A DNA stretch of 64,000 nucleotides, taken from positions 62,001-126,000 of the forward strand of contig NZ_MDDP01000004.1 in assembly GCF_001999725.1 (NCBI RefSeq). The letters are read 5' to 3'. The stretch comes from Cellulophaga omnivescoria (lineage in GTDB: Bacteria > Bacteroidota > Bacteroidia > Flavobacteriales > Flavobacteriaceae). This document shows, one piece after another, positions 52,635 through 62,335 of the stretch. A program made the position numbers and the translations under genes. How positions within the stretch are numbered: position 1 is the first letter of the stretch; each line of letters opens with the position of its first letter. The notes below the pieces were generated by a model that was not told the DNA's origin, made no database searches, and saw nothing but the letters and a program-made list of their open reading frames with translations.

Positions 52635-53420
52635 TTAATTTGAACTAAAATAGCCTTTCATAATTCCTCTTTGAGAATCTCTAATAAACTGAAGAATTTC
52701 GTCGCGCTCTGGAGTTGCTTCCATTTCTGCTTCAATAATTTCTACAGCCTGACTATTGTTATAATTTTTCTGATATAATATTCGGTAAATATTCTGTACT
52801 TCTCTAATTTTTTCTGAAGAAATACCTCTTCTACGCAAACCTACAGAGTTTATACCTACATAAGATAATGGTTCTCTGGCAGCTTTTACATAAGGTGGCA
52901 CATCTTTACGTACTAAAGAACCACCTGTAACAAAAGCGTGGTTACCTATAGATACAAACTGGTGAACAGCTACTAAGCCTGCCAAAACTACATTATCTCC
53001 TACAGTTACGTGACCTGCTAAGGTAGAATTGTTAGAAAAAATACAATTATCTCCCACAAAACAATCATGAGCAACATGACAATACGCCATTATTAAACAA
53101 TTTTTTCCAATTTTGGTTTTTTGCCTGTCCGATGTACCTCTGTTTATAGTAGCACATTCTCTTATAGTGGTGTTATCTCCTATCTCTACAATAGTTTCTT
53201 CACCTGCATATTTTAAATCTTGTGGAGTTGCAGATATTATGGCTCCAGGAAAAATGTTGCAATTTTTACCTATTCTTGCGCCTTCCATAATAGTTACGTT
53301 AGAACCTATCCAGGTTCCCTCGCCTATTACTACATTATTATGTATTGTTGTAAAAGGTTCTACAACAACATTTTTTGCGATTTTAGCACCTGGGTGTATA
53401 TACGCTAAAGGTTGATTCAT
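52635..53420 (-). CDS. lpxA: UDP-N-acetylglucosamine acyltransferase
   Basis: This 261-residue protein is a left-handed beta helix (residues 5-190) of I-G-x-x-x-x repeats followed by a helical domain (195-258). The catalytic His lies in MAYCHVAHDCFVGDNC. YVKAAREPLSYVGINSVGLRRRG is the typical junction to the C-terminal part. It adds a 3-hydroxyacyl chain to UDP-GlcNAc, the first step of lipid A. It begins one base after the lpxC-fabZ stop. Confidence 0.95.
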   Translation of the reverse strand: MNQPLAYIHPGAKIAKNVVVEPFTTIHNNVVIGEGTWIGSNVTIMEGARIGKNCNIFPGAIISATPQDLKYAGEETIVEIGDNTTIRECATINRGTSDRQKTKIGKNCLIMAYCHVAHDCFVGDNCIFSNNSTLAGHVTVGDNVVLAGLVAVHQFVSIGNHAFVTGGSLVRKDVPPYVKAAREPLSYVGINSVGLRRRGISSEKIREVQNIYRILYQKNYNNSQAVEIIEAEMEATPERDEILQFIRDSQRGIMKGYFSSN

Positions 53421-53421
53421 T

Positions 53422-54825
53422 CTATTGTTTTTTTGCTATTTGTGCCATCATTTCGGCTTCACAAACTAATTTATCATTTGCATAAGCATACGCTTGCATA
53501 TGACATATTCCTCTGCGTATTGGTGTTATAAGGCTACAGTGAAATATTAATGTATCTCCTGGTAAAACCTTTTGTTTAAACTTAACTTTGTCAATCTTCA
53601 TAAAAAAAGTTAAGTAATTTTCTGGATCTGGTACAGTACTTAAAACTAAAATACCTCCTGTTTGTGCCATTGCTTCTACTTGTAAAACTCCTGGCATAAC
53701 AGGTGCTCCTGGAAAATGACCTACAAAGAATGGCTCATTCATTGTAACATTTTTCATCCCCACTACATGATTATCAGAAAGTTCTAACACTCTGTCTATC
53801 AACAAAAATGGAGGTCTGTGTGGTAACATATCCATAATTTGATGAATATCCATTAAAGGAGGTAAACTCAAATCATATTTAGGTACACTGTTTCTTTTTT
53901 CTAACTTAATTATTTTAGCTAATTTTTTTGCAAATTGTGTATTTACAAAATGCCCTGGCTTGTTAGCTATAACCTTACCACGTATTCTAATACCTGTTAA
54001 AGCTAAATCTCCAATAACATCTAATAGTTTATGACGTGCAGCCTCATTAGGCTGGTGTAATGTTAAATTATCTAATATTCCATTAGGCTTAACAGATAAT
54101 TTCTCTTTCCCAAAAGCTTTTTCAAGCTTTTTCATTGTTTCATCAGATATTTCTTTATCTACATAAACTATGGCATTATTTAAATCACCTCCTTTAATAA
54201 GTCCGTGTTCTAATAACATTTCTAACTCATGTAAAAAGCTAAACGTTCTTGCATTAGAAATTTCTTCTTTAAAATCTGATAATTTTAACAAAGTAGCATT
54301 TTGTGTACCCAAAACCTTGGTACCAAAGTCTACCATAGTTGTTATTTGGTAATCATCAGATGGTATAATAGTAATTTCACTACCAGTAGCTTCGTCTTTA
54401 TAAGAGATAACATCCTTTACAATGTATTCTTCTCTTTCTTTTTCTTGCTCTACTACACCTGCATTTTCTAAAGCCTCAACAAAAAACTTTGATGAGCCAT
54501 CCATTATTGGTAACTCTGGAGAGTTTAACTCTATTAAAACATTGTCTATCTCTAAACCTACTAGTGCAGCTAATACATGTTCTGGTGTTTGTATTTTAAC
54601 ACCTTTCTTTTCTAAATTAGTACCACGCTGTGTGTTTTCTACAAAATTAGCATCGGCCTCTATTATAGGTTCCCCTTCTAAATCTATACGTTTAAAAGCA
54701 TAACCGTGGTTTTCTGGAGCAGGTAAAAACTTCATTGTAACTTTTTCACCTGTGTGTAAACCTACACCTGTAAGCGTAGCTTCTTTAGCTATAGTTCTCT
54801 GTTTTGCATTGGGTTTATTTGCCAT
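53422..54825 (-). CDS. lpxC-fabZ: LpxC-FabZ fusion: UDP-3-O-acyl-GlcNAc deacetylase / 3-hydroxyacyl-ACP dehydratase
   Basis: This 467-residue fusion is typical of Bacteroidota. Residues 1-305 are the zinc deacetylase LpxC ([68 protein letters not shown]). Residues 325-467 are FabZ ([20 protein letters not shown] with catalytic His, [23 protein letters not shown] with Glu). It joins lipid A commitment to fatty-acid elongation. ATG 54825 was preferred to the TTG at 54840. It still overlaps lpxD by 11 bases. Confidence 0.94.
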   Translation of the reverse strand: MANKPNAKQRTIAKEATLTGVGLHTGEKVTMKFLPAPENHGYAFKRIDLEGEPIIEADANFVENTQRGTNLEKKGVKIQTPEHVLAALVGLEIDNVLIELNSPELPIMDGSSKFFVEALENAGVVEQEKEREEYIVKDVISYKDEATGSEITIIPSDDYQITTMVDFGTKVLGTQNATLLKLSDFKEEISNARTFSFLHELEMLLEHGLIKGGDLNNAIVYVDKEISDETMKKLEKAFGKEKLSVKPNGILDNLTLHQPNEAARHKLLDVIGDLALTGIRIRGKVIANKPGHFVNTQFAKKLAKIIKLEKRNSVPKYDLSLPPLMDIHQIMDMLPHRPPFLLIDRVLELSDNHVVGMKNVTMNEPFFVGHFPGAPVMPGVLQVEAMAQTGGILVLSTVPDPENYLTFFMKIDKVKFKQKVLPGDTLIFHCSLITPIRRGICHMQAYAYANDKLVCEAEMMAQIAKKQ

Positions 54826-55840
54826 CAAACTTTTTTTCAATGTTATTTATTCCTTTCACTATTTTTGGTAAGTTTTTAAAATGAACGTAAGACTTATTAA
54901 AATCTCCATAATTCATAGCAGGTGAGCCTTGTAAAACCTCGTTATCTTTAATGTTTTTACCTATGCCAGACTGTGCTTGTATGCGTACATTATCTCCTAT
55001 AGAAATATGACCTACAATACCTACTTGGCCACCTATCATACAATTTTTTCCAATTTTAGTAGACCCTGCAATTCCTGTTTGAGCAGCAATTACAGTATTT
55101 TCACCAATTTCTACGTTATGTGCAATTTGTATTTGGTTATCTAATTTAACCCCTTTTCGTATAATTGTAGATCCCATTGTTGCCCGGTCTATAGTAGTAC
55201 CAGCTCCAACATCTACATTATCTTCTAAAATTACATTACCTATTTGTGGTATTTTTGTAAAAGTACCATCGGTATTTGGAGAAAAACCAAAACCATCAGA
55301 ACCAATTATAACTCCTGTATGTATTACGCAGTTGTTGCCAATTATAGAGTCTGAGCATATTTTTGCTCCAGAAAATAAAGATACATTATCTCCTATGGTT
55401 ACATTATCTGATATGTATACGTTTGGATATATTTTAGCATTTTTACCTATAGTTACATTTTTACCAATGTAGGTAAATGCACCTAAGTAAACATTTTCTC
55501 CATAACTAGCAGATTCGTCTACATAAACTGGCTGTTCTATACCACTTTTATCATTTTTAACCTGATCATAATAGGTTAACAATTTTGTAAAAGATTGATA
55601 AGCATCATCTACTTTTATTAACGTTGTTGTAAAGTCTTTCTCTGGTAAAAAATCTTTATTAACAATAGTTATAGACGCCTTTGTTGTATATAAATGTGGT
55701 GTATATTTAGGATTAGCTAAAAAGGTAAGCGAACCCGCTTTTCCTTCTTCTATTTTAGCAAGTGTATGTACAGTAATTTCAGGATCTCCCTGAACTTCAC
55801 CTTCTAAAATACTTGCAATTTGACTAGCTGTAAACTTCAC
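54815..55840 (-). CDS. lpxD: UDP-3-O-(3-hydroxyacyl)glucosamine N-acyltransferase
   Basis: This 341-residue protein has the LpxD N-terminal domain (1-100, [30 protein letters not shown]). A left-handed beta helix (105-315) follows, with catalytic His in [14 protein letters not shown] and the second active-site His in [11 protein letters not shown]-terminal helix (325-341) closes the protein. It adds the second acyl chain in lipid A synthesis. It starts at GTG and leads the unit lpxD, lpxC-fabZ, lpxA, efp, lpxD-like. Confidence 0.93.
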   Translation of the reverse strand: MKFTASQIASILEGEVQGDPEITVHTLAKIEEGKAGSLTFLANPKYTPHLYTTKASITIVNKDFLPEKDFTTTLIKVDDAYQSFTKLLTYYDQVKNDKSGIEQPVYVDESASYGENVYLGAFTYIGKNVTIGKNAKIYPNVYISDNVTIGDNVSLFSGAKICSDSIIGNNCVIHTGVIIGSDGFGFSPNTDGTFTKIPQIGNVILEDNVDVGAGTTIDRATMGSTIIRKGVKLDNQIQIAHNVEIGENTVIAAQTGIAGSTKIGKNCMIGGQVGIVGHISIGDNVRIQAQSGIGKNIKDNEVLQGSPAMNYGDFNKSYVHFKNLPKIVKGINNIEKKFDGK

Positions 55841-55930
55841 GTGTTGTTAATTAATTTAGTAAGGTGTTTTTTTATCCTTATTATGTATTATTAAAAATTA
55901 AGGTTTTACAAAAACCATAATTAACGGTGA

Positions 55931-55938
55931 CAAAAGTA
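55931..55938 (-). promoter_or_regulatory. -7 element for the lpxD operon
   Basis: Minus-strand TACTTTTG is an exact TAnnTTTG match, 90 bases before the lpxD start. Confidence 0.35.
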
Positions 55939-56065
55939 AGAAAAATAGTGAAATGTTTACATTTTACTTGAGCTGTGTTTTTATAATACCAAGTAAAACG
56001 CTGGCTTATAAACTTTAACCCATTATAATATTTATAAATTTTCTTTACATTTTTTTTACATTAAC

Positions 56066-57292
56066 CTATTCTGTTTTAGGATAACAAGCGTAGTATTTGG
56101 TTACTGTTTTAGATAATGTTTTGCTATTTAGCTGGTCTGATGCTTTTGAAACATCTATTATTTTTCCATTTTCTTTTAGCACTTTTATAGGTTGTATATG
56201 CTGTATATAAGCCGTATTTTTTATTTCTCCACTAAACACAAAGTATGCTGTTTCTTCATCCGTTAAATTGTGTTTCTCTTTAAATAAATTAAACTCTTTT
56301 TTTACTTTTATTGCAGATATTGGCTTTTTCTTCATTTTTATATGAAGTAAATCTCTATGCAATATCATTCTACTTAATGTAGCTAAAACAAAATCGCTAT
56401 TATGCTGCCACTCTTTAATAGCTGCCATAATATCTATATCATCTAACTCCGAAAATTTTTCAATTACATCAGCATTAAAATCTTTTAAAGTTATTTTGTT
56501 TTTTATAAAAAATGATAAAATAGAACTACATGGTAAATTATTACCGTTATGTATTAATTCCTTTGCCCTTTTTAACGTTTTTATTAATAATTGCTCTGCT
56601 ACCAAGCCAGTTTTATGTAAATATACTTGCCAATACATAAACCTACGAGCCATTAAAAATTTCTCTACAGAGTATATCCCTTTTTCTTCTACAACCAAAT
56701 CACCATCTACCACATTAAGCATTGTAATTAGGCGTTCTGCATTAATATTACCTTCCGCTACACCTGTATAAAAGCTATCTCTTTTTAAATAATCCAGCCT
56801 ATCCATATCTAATTGACTAGATACTAAATCATTTAAAAACTTTTTAGGGTGTTCTTTTTTAAAAATAGCTATTGCTGTATCTAGCTTACCATCAAATTCT
56901 TTATTAAGCTGTTGCATAAACACCAAGGATATAGCTTCATGATCCACACCCTCTACAATAGTATGCTCCATTGCATGAGAAAAAGGGCCATGACCAATAT
57001 CATGTAAAAGAATGGCGCATAATAGTCCTTCTTCTTCTTTTTTAGATATTTTTACACCTTTAAAACGGAGAATTTGTACAGCTTGCTCCATTAAATGCAT
57101 ACAACCCAATGCGTGCTGAAACCTAGTGTGCTGTGCTCCAGGATATACTAAATATGTTAAGCCAGTTTGTGATATTCTGCGAAGCCTTTGAAAATAAGGG
57201 TGCGCAATAATATTAAAAATTAGCGTGCTTGGTATGCCAATAAATCCGTAAATTGGATCATTGAATATTTTAAGTTTGTTAGATATAATCAA
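56066..57292 (-). CDS. HD-domain phosphohydrolase, dNTPase-like
   Basis: This 408-residue protein begins with FNDPIYGFIGIP and has the HD metal-site order of the YdhJ/SAMHD1-like group. The motifs are GAQHTRFQHALGCMHLMEQA (first His), LLHDIGHGPFSHAMEHT (HD pair, about residues 94-108) and SSQLDMDRLDYLKRDSFYTG (distal Asp). The motifs are complete, so nucleotide or phosphoester hydrolysis is expected. The substrate cannot be told. The C-terminal third is a variable helical region. It is divergent from porX with only 37 bases between starts. Confidence 0.88.
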   Translation of the reverse strand: MIISNKLKIFNDPIYGFIGIPSTLIFNIIAHPYFQRLRRISQTGLTYLVYPGAQHTRFQHALGCMHLMEQAVQILRFKGVKISKKEEEGLLCAILLHDIGHGPFSHAMEHTIVEGVDHEAISLVFMQQLNKEFDGKLDTAIAIFKKEHPKKFLNDLVSSQLDMDRLDYLKRDSFYTGVAEGNINAERLITMLNVVDGDLVVEEKGIYSVEKFLMARRFMYWQVYLHKTGLVAEQLLIKTLKRAKELIHNGNNLPCSSILSFFIKNKITLKDFNADVIEKFSELDDIDIMAAIKEWQHNSDFVLATLSRMILHRDLLHIKMKKKPISAIKVKKEFNLFKEKHNLTDEETAYFVFSGEIKNTAYIQHIQPIKVLKENGKIIDVSKASDQLNSKTLSKTVTKYYACYPKTE

Positions 57293-57313
57293 AATCTTCT
57301 TTCTTTACAATTA

Positions 57314-57321
57314 CAAATATA
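57314..57321 (-). promoter_or_regulatory. -7 element for the HD-domain gene
   Basis: Minus-strand TATATTTG matches TAnnTTTG, 21 bases before the start. TTG on the minus strand at 57345-57343 could be the -33. Confidence 0.35.
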
Positions 57322-57329
57322 GACACTAA

Positions 57330-58874
57330 ATGAACAAGATAACAATACTTTGGGTAGATGATGAAATAGATTTACTTAAACCACACATAATATTTCTAGA
57401 AAAGAAAAATTACCAAGTGATAACTTGCCAAAGTGGTAGAGAAGCTTTGGAAGAGCTAGAAGAAACTAAAGTGGACATTGTTTTTTTGGATGAAAATATG
57501 CCTGGAATTAGCGGTTTAGAAACACTTTCCGAAATTAAAAAAACAAACACTTCTTTACCAGTTGTAATGATTACAAAAAGTGAAGAAGAGCTTATTATGG
57601 AAGAAGCAATTGGCTCTAAAATAGCAGATTACCTTATAAAACCAGTTAACCCAAACCAAATATTGTTAAGCTTAAAAAAGAGTTTAGACCACTCTAGATT
57701 AATATCAGAAAAAACAACATCTAACTACCAACAAGAATTTCGAAAAATTGCAATGGATTTATCAATGGTAAATACCTATGAAGAATGGGTAGAGTTGTAC
57801 AAAAAACTTATACATTGGGAATTACAACTAGAAGAAATTGAAGATACTGGAATGTTTGAAATTCTTGAATCTCAAAAAATTGAGGCTAATAATCAGTTTG
57901 GTAAGTTTATAGATAAAAACTACCCTAATTGGTTTTCAGTTGACAATACTCCTGTTTTATCACATACGCTATTTAAAAACTTAATTAAACCAGAGCTAAA
58001 AGATAAGTCCACCCTGCTTGTGGTTGTAGATAATTTAAGGTATGACCAATGGTTAGCTTTTGAAAGTACCGTAAATATGTTTTATAAAAAAACAAAAGAA
58101 GAACCTTATTTTAGTATTTTACCAACCGCTACACAATATGCACGTAATGCCATATTTTCTGGATTAACACCTTTAGAAATGGAAAAACAACATCCAAACT
58201 GGTGGAAAAATGATACTGACGAGGGTGGTAAAAATTTATACGAAGAGGATTTTCTTAGCGCACAATTAAAAAGGCTTGGACTAGATTTAAAATGGGAATA
58301 CCACAAAATTAGTAGTTTAAAGCAGGGCAAACAATTGTCTCAAAACTACAAAACTCAAAAAGATAATAATCTTACTGTAATTGTATACAATTTTGTAGAT
58401 ATGTTATCACATGCAAAAACAGAAATGGAAGTAATAAAAGAGCTTGCAAGCAATGACAAAGCTTACAGATCTTTAACTGTAAGTTGGTTTAAAAATTCAC
58501 CTTTATTAGAAATAATACAGCAAGCCCAAGCAATGGGACAAAAGCTTATAATTACCACAGATCACGGCACAATAAATGTAAAGCAACCCTCTAAGGTTGT
58601 AGGAGATAAAGACACTAGCCTAAACCTAAGATACAAGACAGGAAGAAGCTTGTCTTATGACGATAAAGATGTTCTTGCTGCAAAAAATCCAAAAGATTTA
58701 CAACTCCCAACAATTAACATGAGCAGCTCTTTTATCTTTGCTAAAAATGATTTATTTTTTGCCTACCCAAACAACTACAACCATTATGTAAGCTACTATA
58801 GAAACACTTACCAACATGGCGGTGTGTCATTAGAAGAAATGATTATTCCGTTTGTTGTTTTAGAGCCTAGATAA
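57330..58874 (+). CDS. porX: PorX-type response regulator with PglZ domain
   Basis: This 514-residue protein has a receiver (1-120; ILWVDDE, phosphoacceptor D54 in FLDENMPGISG, K in IKPVNPNQ). A helical linker and a PglZ alkaline-phosphatase-superfamily domain (about 200-514) follow. The metal-site motifs are intact: VVVDNLRYDQW, TATQYARNAIFSGL and TTDHGTINVK. This is the architecture of PorX, which with the kinase PorY and a sigma factor controls type IX secretion in Bacteroidota. PorX proteins hydrolyse oligonucleotides. It is usually unlinked to the secretion genes, as here. Confidence 0.93.
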   Translation: MNKITILWVDDEIDLLKPHIIFLEKKNYQVITCQSGREALEELEETKVDIVFLDENMPGISGLETLSEIKKTNTSLPVVMITKSEEELIMEEAIGSKIADYLIKPVNPNQILLSLKKSLDHSRLISEKTTSNYQQEFRKIAMDLSMVNTYEEWVELYKKLIHWELQLEEIEDTGMFEILESQKIEANNQFGKFIDKNYPNWFSVDNTPVLSHTLFKNLIKPELKDKSTLLVVVDNLRYDQWLAFESTVNMFYKKTKEEPYFSILPTATQYARNAIFSGLTPLEMEKQHPNWWKNDTDEGGKNLYEEDFLSAQLKRLGLDLKWEYHKISSLKQGKQLSQNYKTQKDNNLTVIVYNFVDMLSHAKTEMEVIKELASNDKAYRSLTVSWFKNSPLLEIIQQAQAMGQKLIITTDHGTINVKQPSKVVGDKDTSLNLRYKTGRSLSYDDKDVLAAKNPKDLQLPTINMSSSFIFAKNDLFFAYPNNYNHYVSYYRNTYQHGGVSLEEMIIPFVVLEPR

Positions 58875-58905
58875 TTGTTTTAAAACTTACTACTAAATAC
58901 TTTTG
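58875..58905 (+). promoter_or_regulatory. promoter of the tsaE gene
   Basis: TTG at 58875-58877 and TACTTTTG at 58898-58905 are spaced by 20 bases. The -7 matches TAnnTTTG exactly and the start codon follows 22 bases later. Confidence 0.5.
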
Positions 58906-58927
58906 TACGCTTGTAATTTTTTATAAA

Positions 58928-59335
58928 ATGAATAAAACTTTTTCTACACCAGAAATTCAGGATATTGCTAAGGATATAATTAAAAACACTCCTACTAAAA
59001 CCTTATGTTTTTATGGAGAAATGGGTGCAGGCAAAACCACTTTAATTAAAGCCATAATGAAAGAACTAGGTGTTGCAGGGGACACCTCTAGCCCTACCTT
59101 TGGCATTGTAAATGAGTATCATAATAACAAAAACGAAACCTTAGCTTATCATTTTGATTTTTATAGACTTGAAGACGAAATGGAAGCCTTAGATATTGGT
59201 ATAGAAGATTATTTTTACGCTAACAAATGGGTATTTATAGAATGGCCTGAAAAAATAGAGTCATTTTTACCAGAAAATGCTACCAATATTAAGCTAGAGG
59301 TAATTAACCCTACAGACCGTAAAATCAGTTTTTAA
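58928..59335 (+). CDS. tsaE: tRNA threonylcarbamoyladenosine biosynthesis ATPase
   Basis: This 135-residue P-loop ATPase has Walker A GEMGAGKTTLIKAIMKELG (residues 28-46), TSSPTFGIVNEY and FDFYRLEDEMEALDIGIEDYF. WVFIEWPEKIESFLP is the TsaE signature. It acts with TsaB and TsaD to form t6A37 in ANN-decoding tRNAs. It has a good -33/-7 promoter of its own, 53 bases past the porX stop, and a second promoter-like site separates it from ald. Confidence 0.94.
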   Translation: MNKTFSTPEIQDIAKDIIKNTPTKTLCFYGEMGAGKTTLIKAIMKELGVAGDTSSPTFGIVNEYHNNKNETLAYHFDFYRLEDEMEALDIGIEDYFYANKWVFIEWPEKIESFLPENATNIKLEVINPTDRKISF

Positions 59336-59384
59336 TGAAGGTTTAGAAAAACCAAATTAACCAATGGTTTTAAAAATAAAATTG

Positions 59385-59392
59385 TAATTTTG
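59385..59392 (+). promoter_or_regulatory. -7 element for the alanine dehydrogenase gene
   Basis: TAATTTTG is an exact TAnnTTTG match 29 bases before the start at 59422. No clear -33 is visible. Confidence 0.4.
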
Positions 59393-59421
59393 ATGGTCAG
59401 ATTTAATTAATATAAACGGAT

Positions 59422-60621
59422 ATGAATCAGCCTTCTTCGCCATTTAGCAAATATCAATTACTACCACAAGAAGAAAAGCTAGAAATCCTTAGAAAAAAAG
59501 GTGAATTATTTATTGGTATGCTGAAAGAAAATCAGTACCAAGAAAAAAGAATATGCTTAACTCCAGATGCCGTTAACGCTCTTACTTGCAACGGGCATAG
59601 GGTTTTAATAGAATCTGGGGCTGGTGAAGGTGCAAATTTTTCTGATTTAGATTATACCAATGCAGGCGCCGAAGTTACAAAAGACACTAAAAAAGTATTT
59701 TCTTGTCCGCTTATTTTAAAAGTAGAACCACCTACTCTTTCAGAAATACAAATGTTAAATCCGCAGACTACTATTATATCTGCGCTTCAGATTAAAACAC
59801 AATCTAAAAAGTATTTTGAAGAATTAGCAAAAAAACGAATTACCGCAATTGCTTTTGAATACATACAAGATGAAGATGGTAAATATCCTGCTGTACGCTC
59901 TCTAAGTGAAATAGCCGGTATTTCATCTGTCTTAATTGCTTCAGAATTAATGGCTACAACAAATAATGGCAACGGATTAATGTTTGGAAACATTAGCGGT
60001 GTACCACCTGTAGAAGTTGTAATAATTGGTGCCGGAACAGTTGGCGAGTTTGCTGCAAGATCTGCTATTGGCCTAGGCGCTAACGTTAAAATATTTGATA
60101 ATTCTATAACCAAACTAAGACAAATACAAACCAACTTAAAACAAACCGTTTACACATCTACATTACAACCAAAAAACCTTTTAAAATCTCTAAAGAGATG
60201 TGATGTTGCCATTGGCGCAATAAGAGGTAAAGACCGCTCCCCTATTGTAGTTACAGAAACTATGGTAGAAAATATGAAAAAGGATGCTGTGATTATTGAT
60301 GTTAGTATAGATATGGGTGGCTGTTTTGAAACCTCAGAATTAACTACACACAATAAACCAACCATTAAAAAACACGGTGTAGTACACTATTGCGTACCCA
60401 ATATACCATCTAGATACCCTAAAACGTCATCAATATCTATAAGTAACATTTTTACACCTTACCTTTTAAAAATTGGTGAAGATGGTGGAATGGAAAATGC
60501 ATTACGTTTTGACAAAGGACTACGCAACGGACTATATATGTACCACGGAATTTTAACAAACAAATCTGTAGGAGAATGGTACGACTTACAGTATAGTGAT
60601 ATCAATTTTTTAATTTTTTAA
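59422..60621 (+). CDS. ald: alanine dehydrogenase
   Basis: This 399-residue protein has the alanine dehydrogenase/PNT fold. The N-terminal catalytic part has KENQYQEKRICLTPDAVNALT and ILKVEPPT. The NAD-binding domain has VVIIGAGTVGEFAARSAIGLGANVKIFD. GGCFETSELTTHNKPTIKKHGVVHYCVPNIPS is the conserved C-terminal stretch. It interconverts alanine and pyruvate plus ammonia. A 25-residue N-terminal extension precedes the usual start, as in other Bacteroidota. It is cotranscribed with the small DUF4258 gene one base downstream. Confidence 0.9.
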   Translation: MNQPSSPFSKYQLLPQEEKLEILRKKGELFIGMLKENQYQEKRICLTPDAVNALTCNGHRVLIESGAGEGANFSDLDYTNAGAEVTKDTKKVFSCPLILKVEPPTLSEIQMLNPQTTIISALQIKTQSKKYFEELAKKRITAIAFEYIQDEDGKYPAVRSLSEIAGISSVLIASELMATTNNGNGLMFGNISGVPPVEVVIIGAGTVGEFAARSAIGLGANVKIFDNSITKLRQIQTNLKQTVYTSTLQPKNLLKSLKRCDVAIGAIRGKDRSPIVVTETMVENMKKDAVIIDVSIDMGGCFETSELTTHNKPTIKKHGVVHYCVPNIPSRYPKTSSISISNIFTPYLLKIGEDGGMENALRFDKGLRNGLYMYHGILTNKSVGEWYDLQYSDINFLIF

Positions 60622-60622
60622 T

Positions 60623-61009
60623 ATGGCATTCATCAAACGATTAGGATGGTACTTAGTTGGGCTATCAATCGGTATTGTATTTTTAACTGTTTTCTTAAAA
60701 AAGAAATCAGACGAAACAGGAACAGAGTTCTGTTATTTTCCTAACTGCAGAGTTCTTAAAGACCTACGCTCTAAACCTTTATCTTACTCTAACGATATAC
60801 AAGTTTTACTTAACAACAAAACTATAGATTCTACTACAGTAGCATATTTTTTTAATAATGGCGATATAGATTTTGGCAATAGCGATACTAAATCTACACC
60901 GTGTAAAACCTATAAAATTGAAGGTTTAGTTAAAGAAAAACAAGCAATTTTAACTGTAATAAATTGCACAGACAAAGTAGTTGTAGATAAAATTAGCATA
61001 AACAATTAA
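60623..61009 (+). CDS. DUF4258 domain-containing membrane-anchored protein
   Basis: This 128-residue protein has one N-terminal membrane helix (residues 9-26, WYLVGLSIGIVFLTVFLK). A small extracytoplasmic DUF4258-type domain (35-128) follows, with FCYFPNCRVLKDLRSKPL, STPCKTYKIEGLVKEKQAILTVINC. Four Cys residues could form disulfides. The function is unknown. It starts one base after the ald stop (TAATATG), so it is translationally coupled to it. A terminator follows. Confidence 0.75.
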   Translation: MAFIKRLGWYLVGLSIGIVFLTVFLKKKSDETGTEFCYFPNCRVLKDLRSKPLSYSNDIQVLLNNKTIDSTTVAYFFNNGDIDFGNSDTKSTPCKTYKIEGLVKEKQAILTVINCTDKVVVDKISINN

Positions 61010-61028
61010 TCTACATTACTTTATGTAT

Positions 61029-61063
61029 AAAAAAAGGGAGCATTTAATATGCCCCCTTTTTTT
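61029..61063. terminator. bidirectional terminator between DUF4258 and proline dehydrogenase genes
   Basis: The stem AAAAAAAGGGAGCAT / ATGCCCCCTTTTTTT has one mismatch and a 5-nt loop. T runs lie on both strands. Confidence 0.8.
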
Positions 61064-61070
61064 ATAGTAT

Positions 61071-62240
61071 TTATTGTATTTTTCTTCTTTTACGTTCTTC
61101 TTTTAATAAAGACAACTCCCTTGTGGTTTGCCCCGCTACAGAAGTATTCTCCTCTGCCCTACGTATTAAGTATGGCATTACATCTCTTACTGGTCCAAAA
61201 GGTAAATATTTGGCAACGTTATAACCTTTATCTGCTAAGTTAAACGATATATGATCACTCATCCCATACAACTGTCCAAACCAAATACGAGGATCCGAAT
61301 GGGCAATGTTTTTATCTTTCATTAATTGCATTAAGCTATAACAACTGTTTTCATTATGTGTACCCATAAAAATAGACATTGTATCTAAATTATTTATCAT
61401 ATACACAACCGCAGCATCAAAATTATCATCAGTGTCTTTTTTAGAAGCACATATTGGTGTGGGATATCCTTTTTCTTCAGCCCTCTCATTCTCTTTCTCC
61501 ATATAAGCACCACGCACCACTTTCATTCCTATTTTAAAGCCTTCTAATTTAGCTTCTTCGTGCAATTTTTTAAGGTAATCTAACCTGTCCCAACGGTACA
61601 TTTGTAATGTATTATACACTACAACTTTTTCTTTATTGTATTTACGCATCATTAAAGCACATAAGTCATCTGCCGCATCTTGCATCCAACTTTCTTCACC
61701 ATCCACTAAAAGAGCAACATCTAAGTCATAAGCCTTTTTACAAACCTTATCAAATCTAGCAACAATTCTATCCCACTCTAATTGTTCCATTTCTGTTAAA
61801 GGAATACCTGCACCAACTTTTTCAAAAAGAATAAAACGTCCAAAACCGGTAGGCTTAAAAACAGCTAACGGTATAGACTCCTTTTCCTTTACAAAATCCA
61901 GTACATGTAATATTTTTTCGTAAGCTAAATCAAAATGATTTTCCTCTTCTTTACCCTCAACAGAGTAGTCTAAAATTGTACTAACTTTTTTGTTGTACAT
62001 TTTATCTATAACAGGCAAACAATCTTTCTCACTAACACCACCACAAAAATGGTCAAAAACAGTAGCCCTAATTAAGCCCTCTACTGGCAAATGTGCTTTT
62101 ATAGCAAAATTTGTTACTGCTGTACCAATACGTACTAACGGTTCATTAGCAATTAGCTTAAATAAAAAATAGGCTCTTTCTAATTCAGAATCCGATTTTA
62201 AAGCAAAAGCAGTTGCTGTATTTTCAAAAATTTGTTCCAT
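61071..62240 (-). CDS. proline dehydrogenase
   Basis: This 389-residue flavoprotein has the PRODH TIM barrel. PLAVFKPTGFGRFILFEKVGAG and LLVDGEESWMQDAADDLC are present. IGMKVVRGAYMEKENERAEEKGYPTPIC is the family's most conserved FAD/proline-site segment. GTHNENSCYSLMQL and FGQLYGMSDHISFNLADKG follow, and the C-terminal YLIRRAEENTSV contains the substrate-binding Arg pair. It oxidises proline to pyrroline-5-carboxylate and feeds electrons to quinone. It is not fused to P5C dehydrogenase, in contrast to PutA. It is monocistronic. Confidence 0.93.
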   Translation of the reverse strand: MEQIFENTATAFALKSDSELERAYFLFKLIANEPLVRIGTAVTNFAIKAHLPVEGLIRATVFDHFCGGVSEKDCLPVIDKMYNKKVSTILDYSVEGKEEENHFDLAYEKILHVLDFVKEKESIPLAVFKPTGFGRFILFEKVGAGIPLTEMEQLEWDRIVARFDKVCKKAYDLDVALLVDGEESWMQDAADDLCALMMRKYNKEKVVVYNTLQMYRWDRLDYLKKLHEEAKLEGFKIGMKVVRGAYMEKENERAEEKGYPTPICASKKDTDDNFDAAVVYMINNLDTMSIFMGTHNENSCYSLMQLMKDKNIAHSDPRIWFGQLYGMSDHISFNLADKGYNVAKYLPFGPVRDVMPYLIRRAEENTSVAGQTTRELSLLKEERKRRKIQ

Positions 62241-62262
62241 TTTTATGAATTTCGTAATGCGG

Positions 62263-62270
62263 CAAATATA
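62263..62270 (-). promoter_or_regulatory. -7 element for proline dehydrogenase gene
   Basis: Minus-strand TATATTTG is an exact TAnnTTTG match, 22 bases before the start at 62240. Confidence 0.4.
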
Positions 62271-62335
62271 AATACAGATTTTGTATTCTAATAACTAAAA
62301 TATGTCTTTATTTTGCGTCTAGTAAAATAAAAATT

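Noticed and set aside
51078-55840. Repeated DNA in the lpx block as possible tandem repeats
   Set aside because: The repetition is the hexapeptide codon pattern of left-handed beta-helix proteins, not a DNA repeat.
57330-58874. PglZ domain as evidence of BREX/Pgl phage defence
   Set aside because: The domain is fused to a receiver as in PorX, and no brx/pgl genes are adjacent.
61049-61243. 64-codon hydrophobic plus-strand frame starting in the terminator
   Set aside because: Starts inside the bidirectional terminator and runs antisense through the conserved end of proline dehydrogenase.
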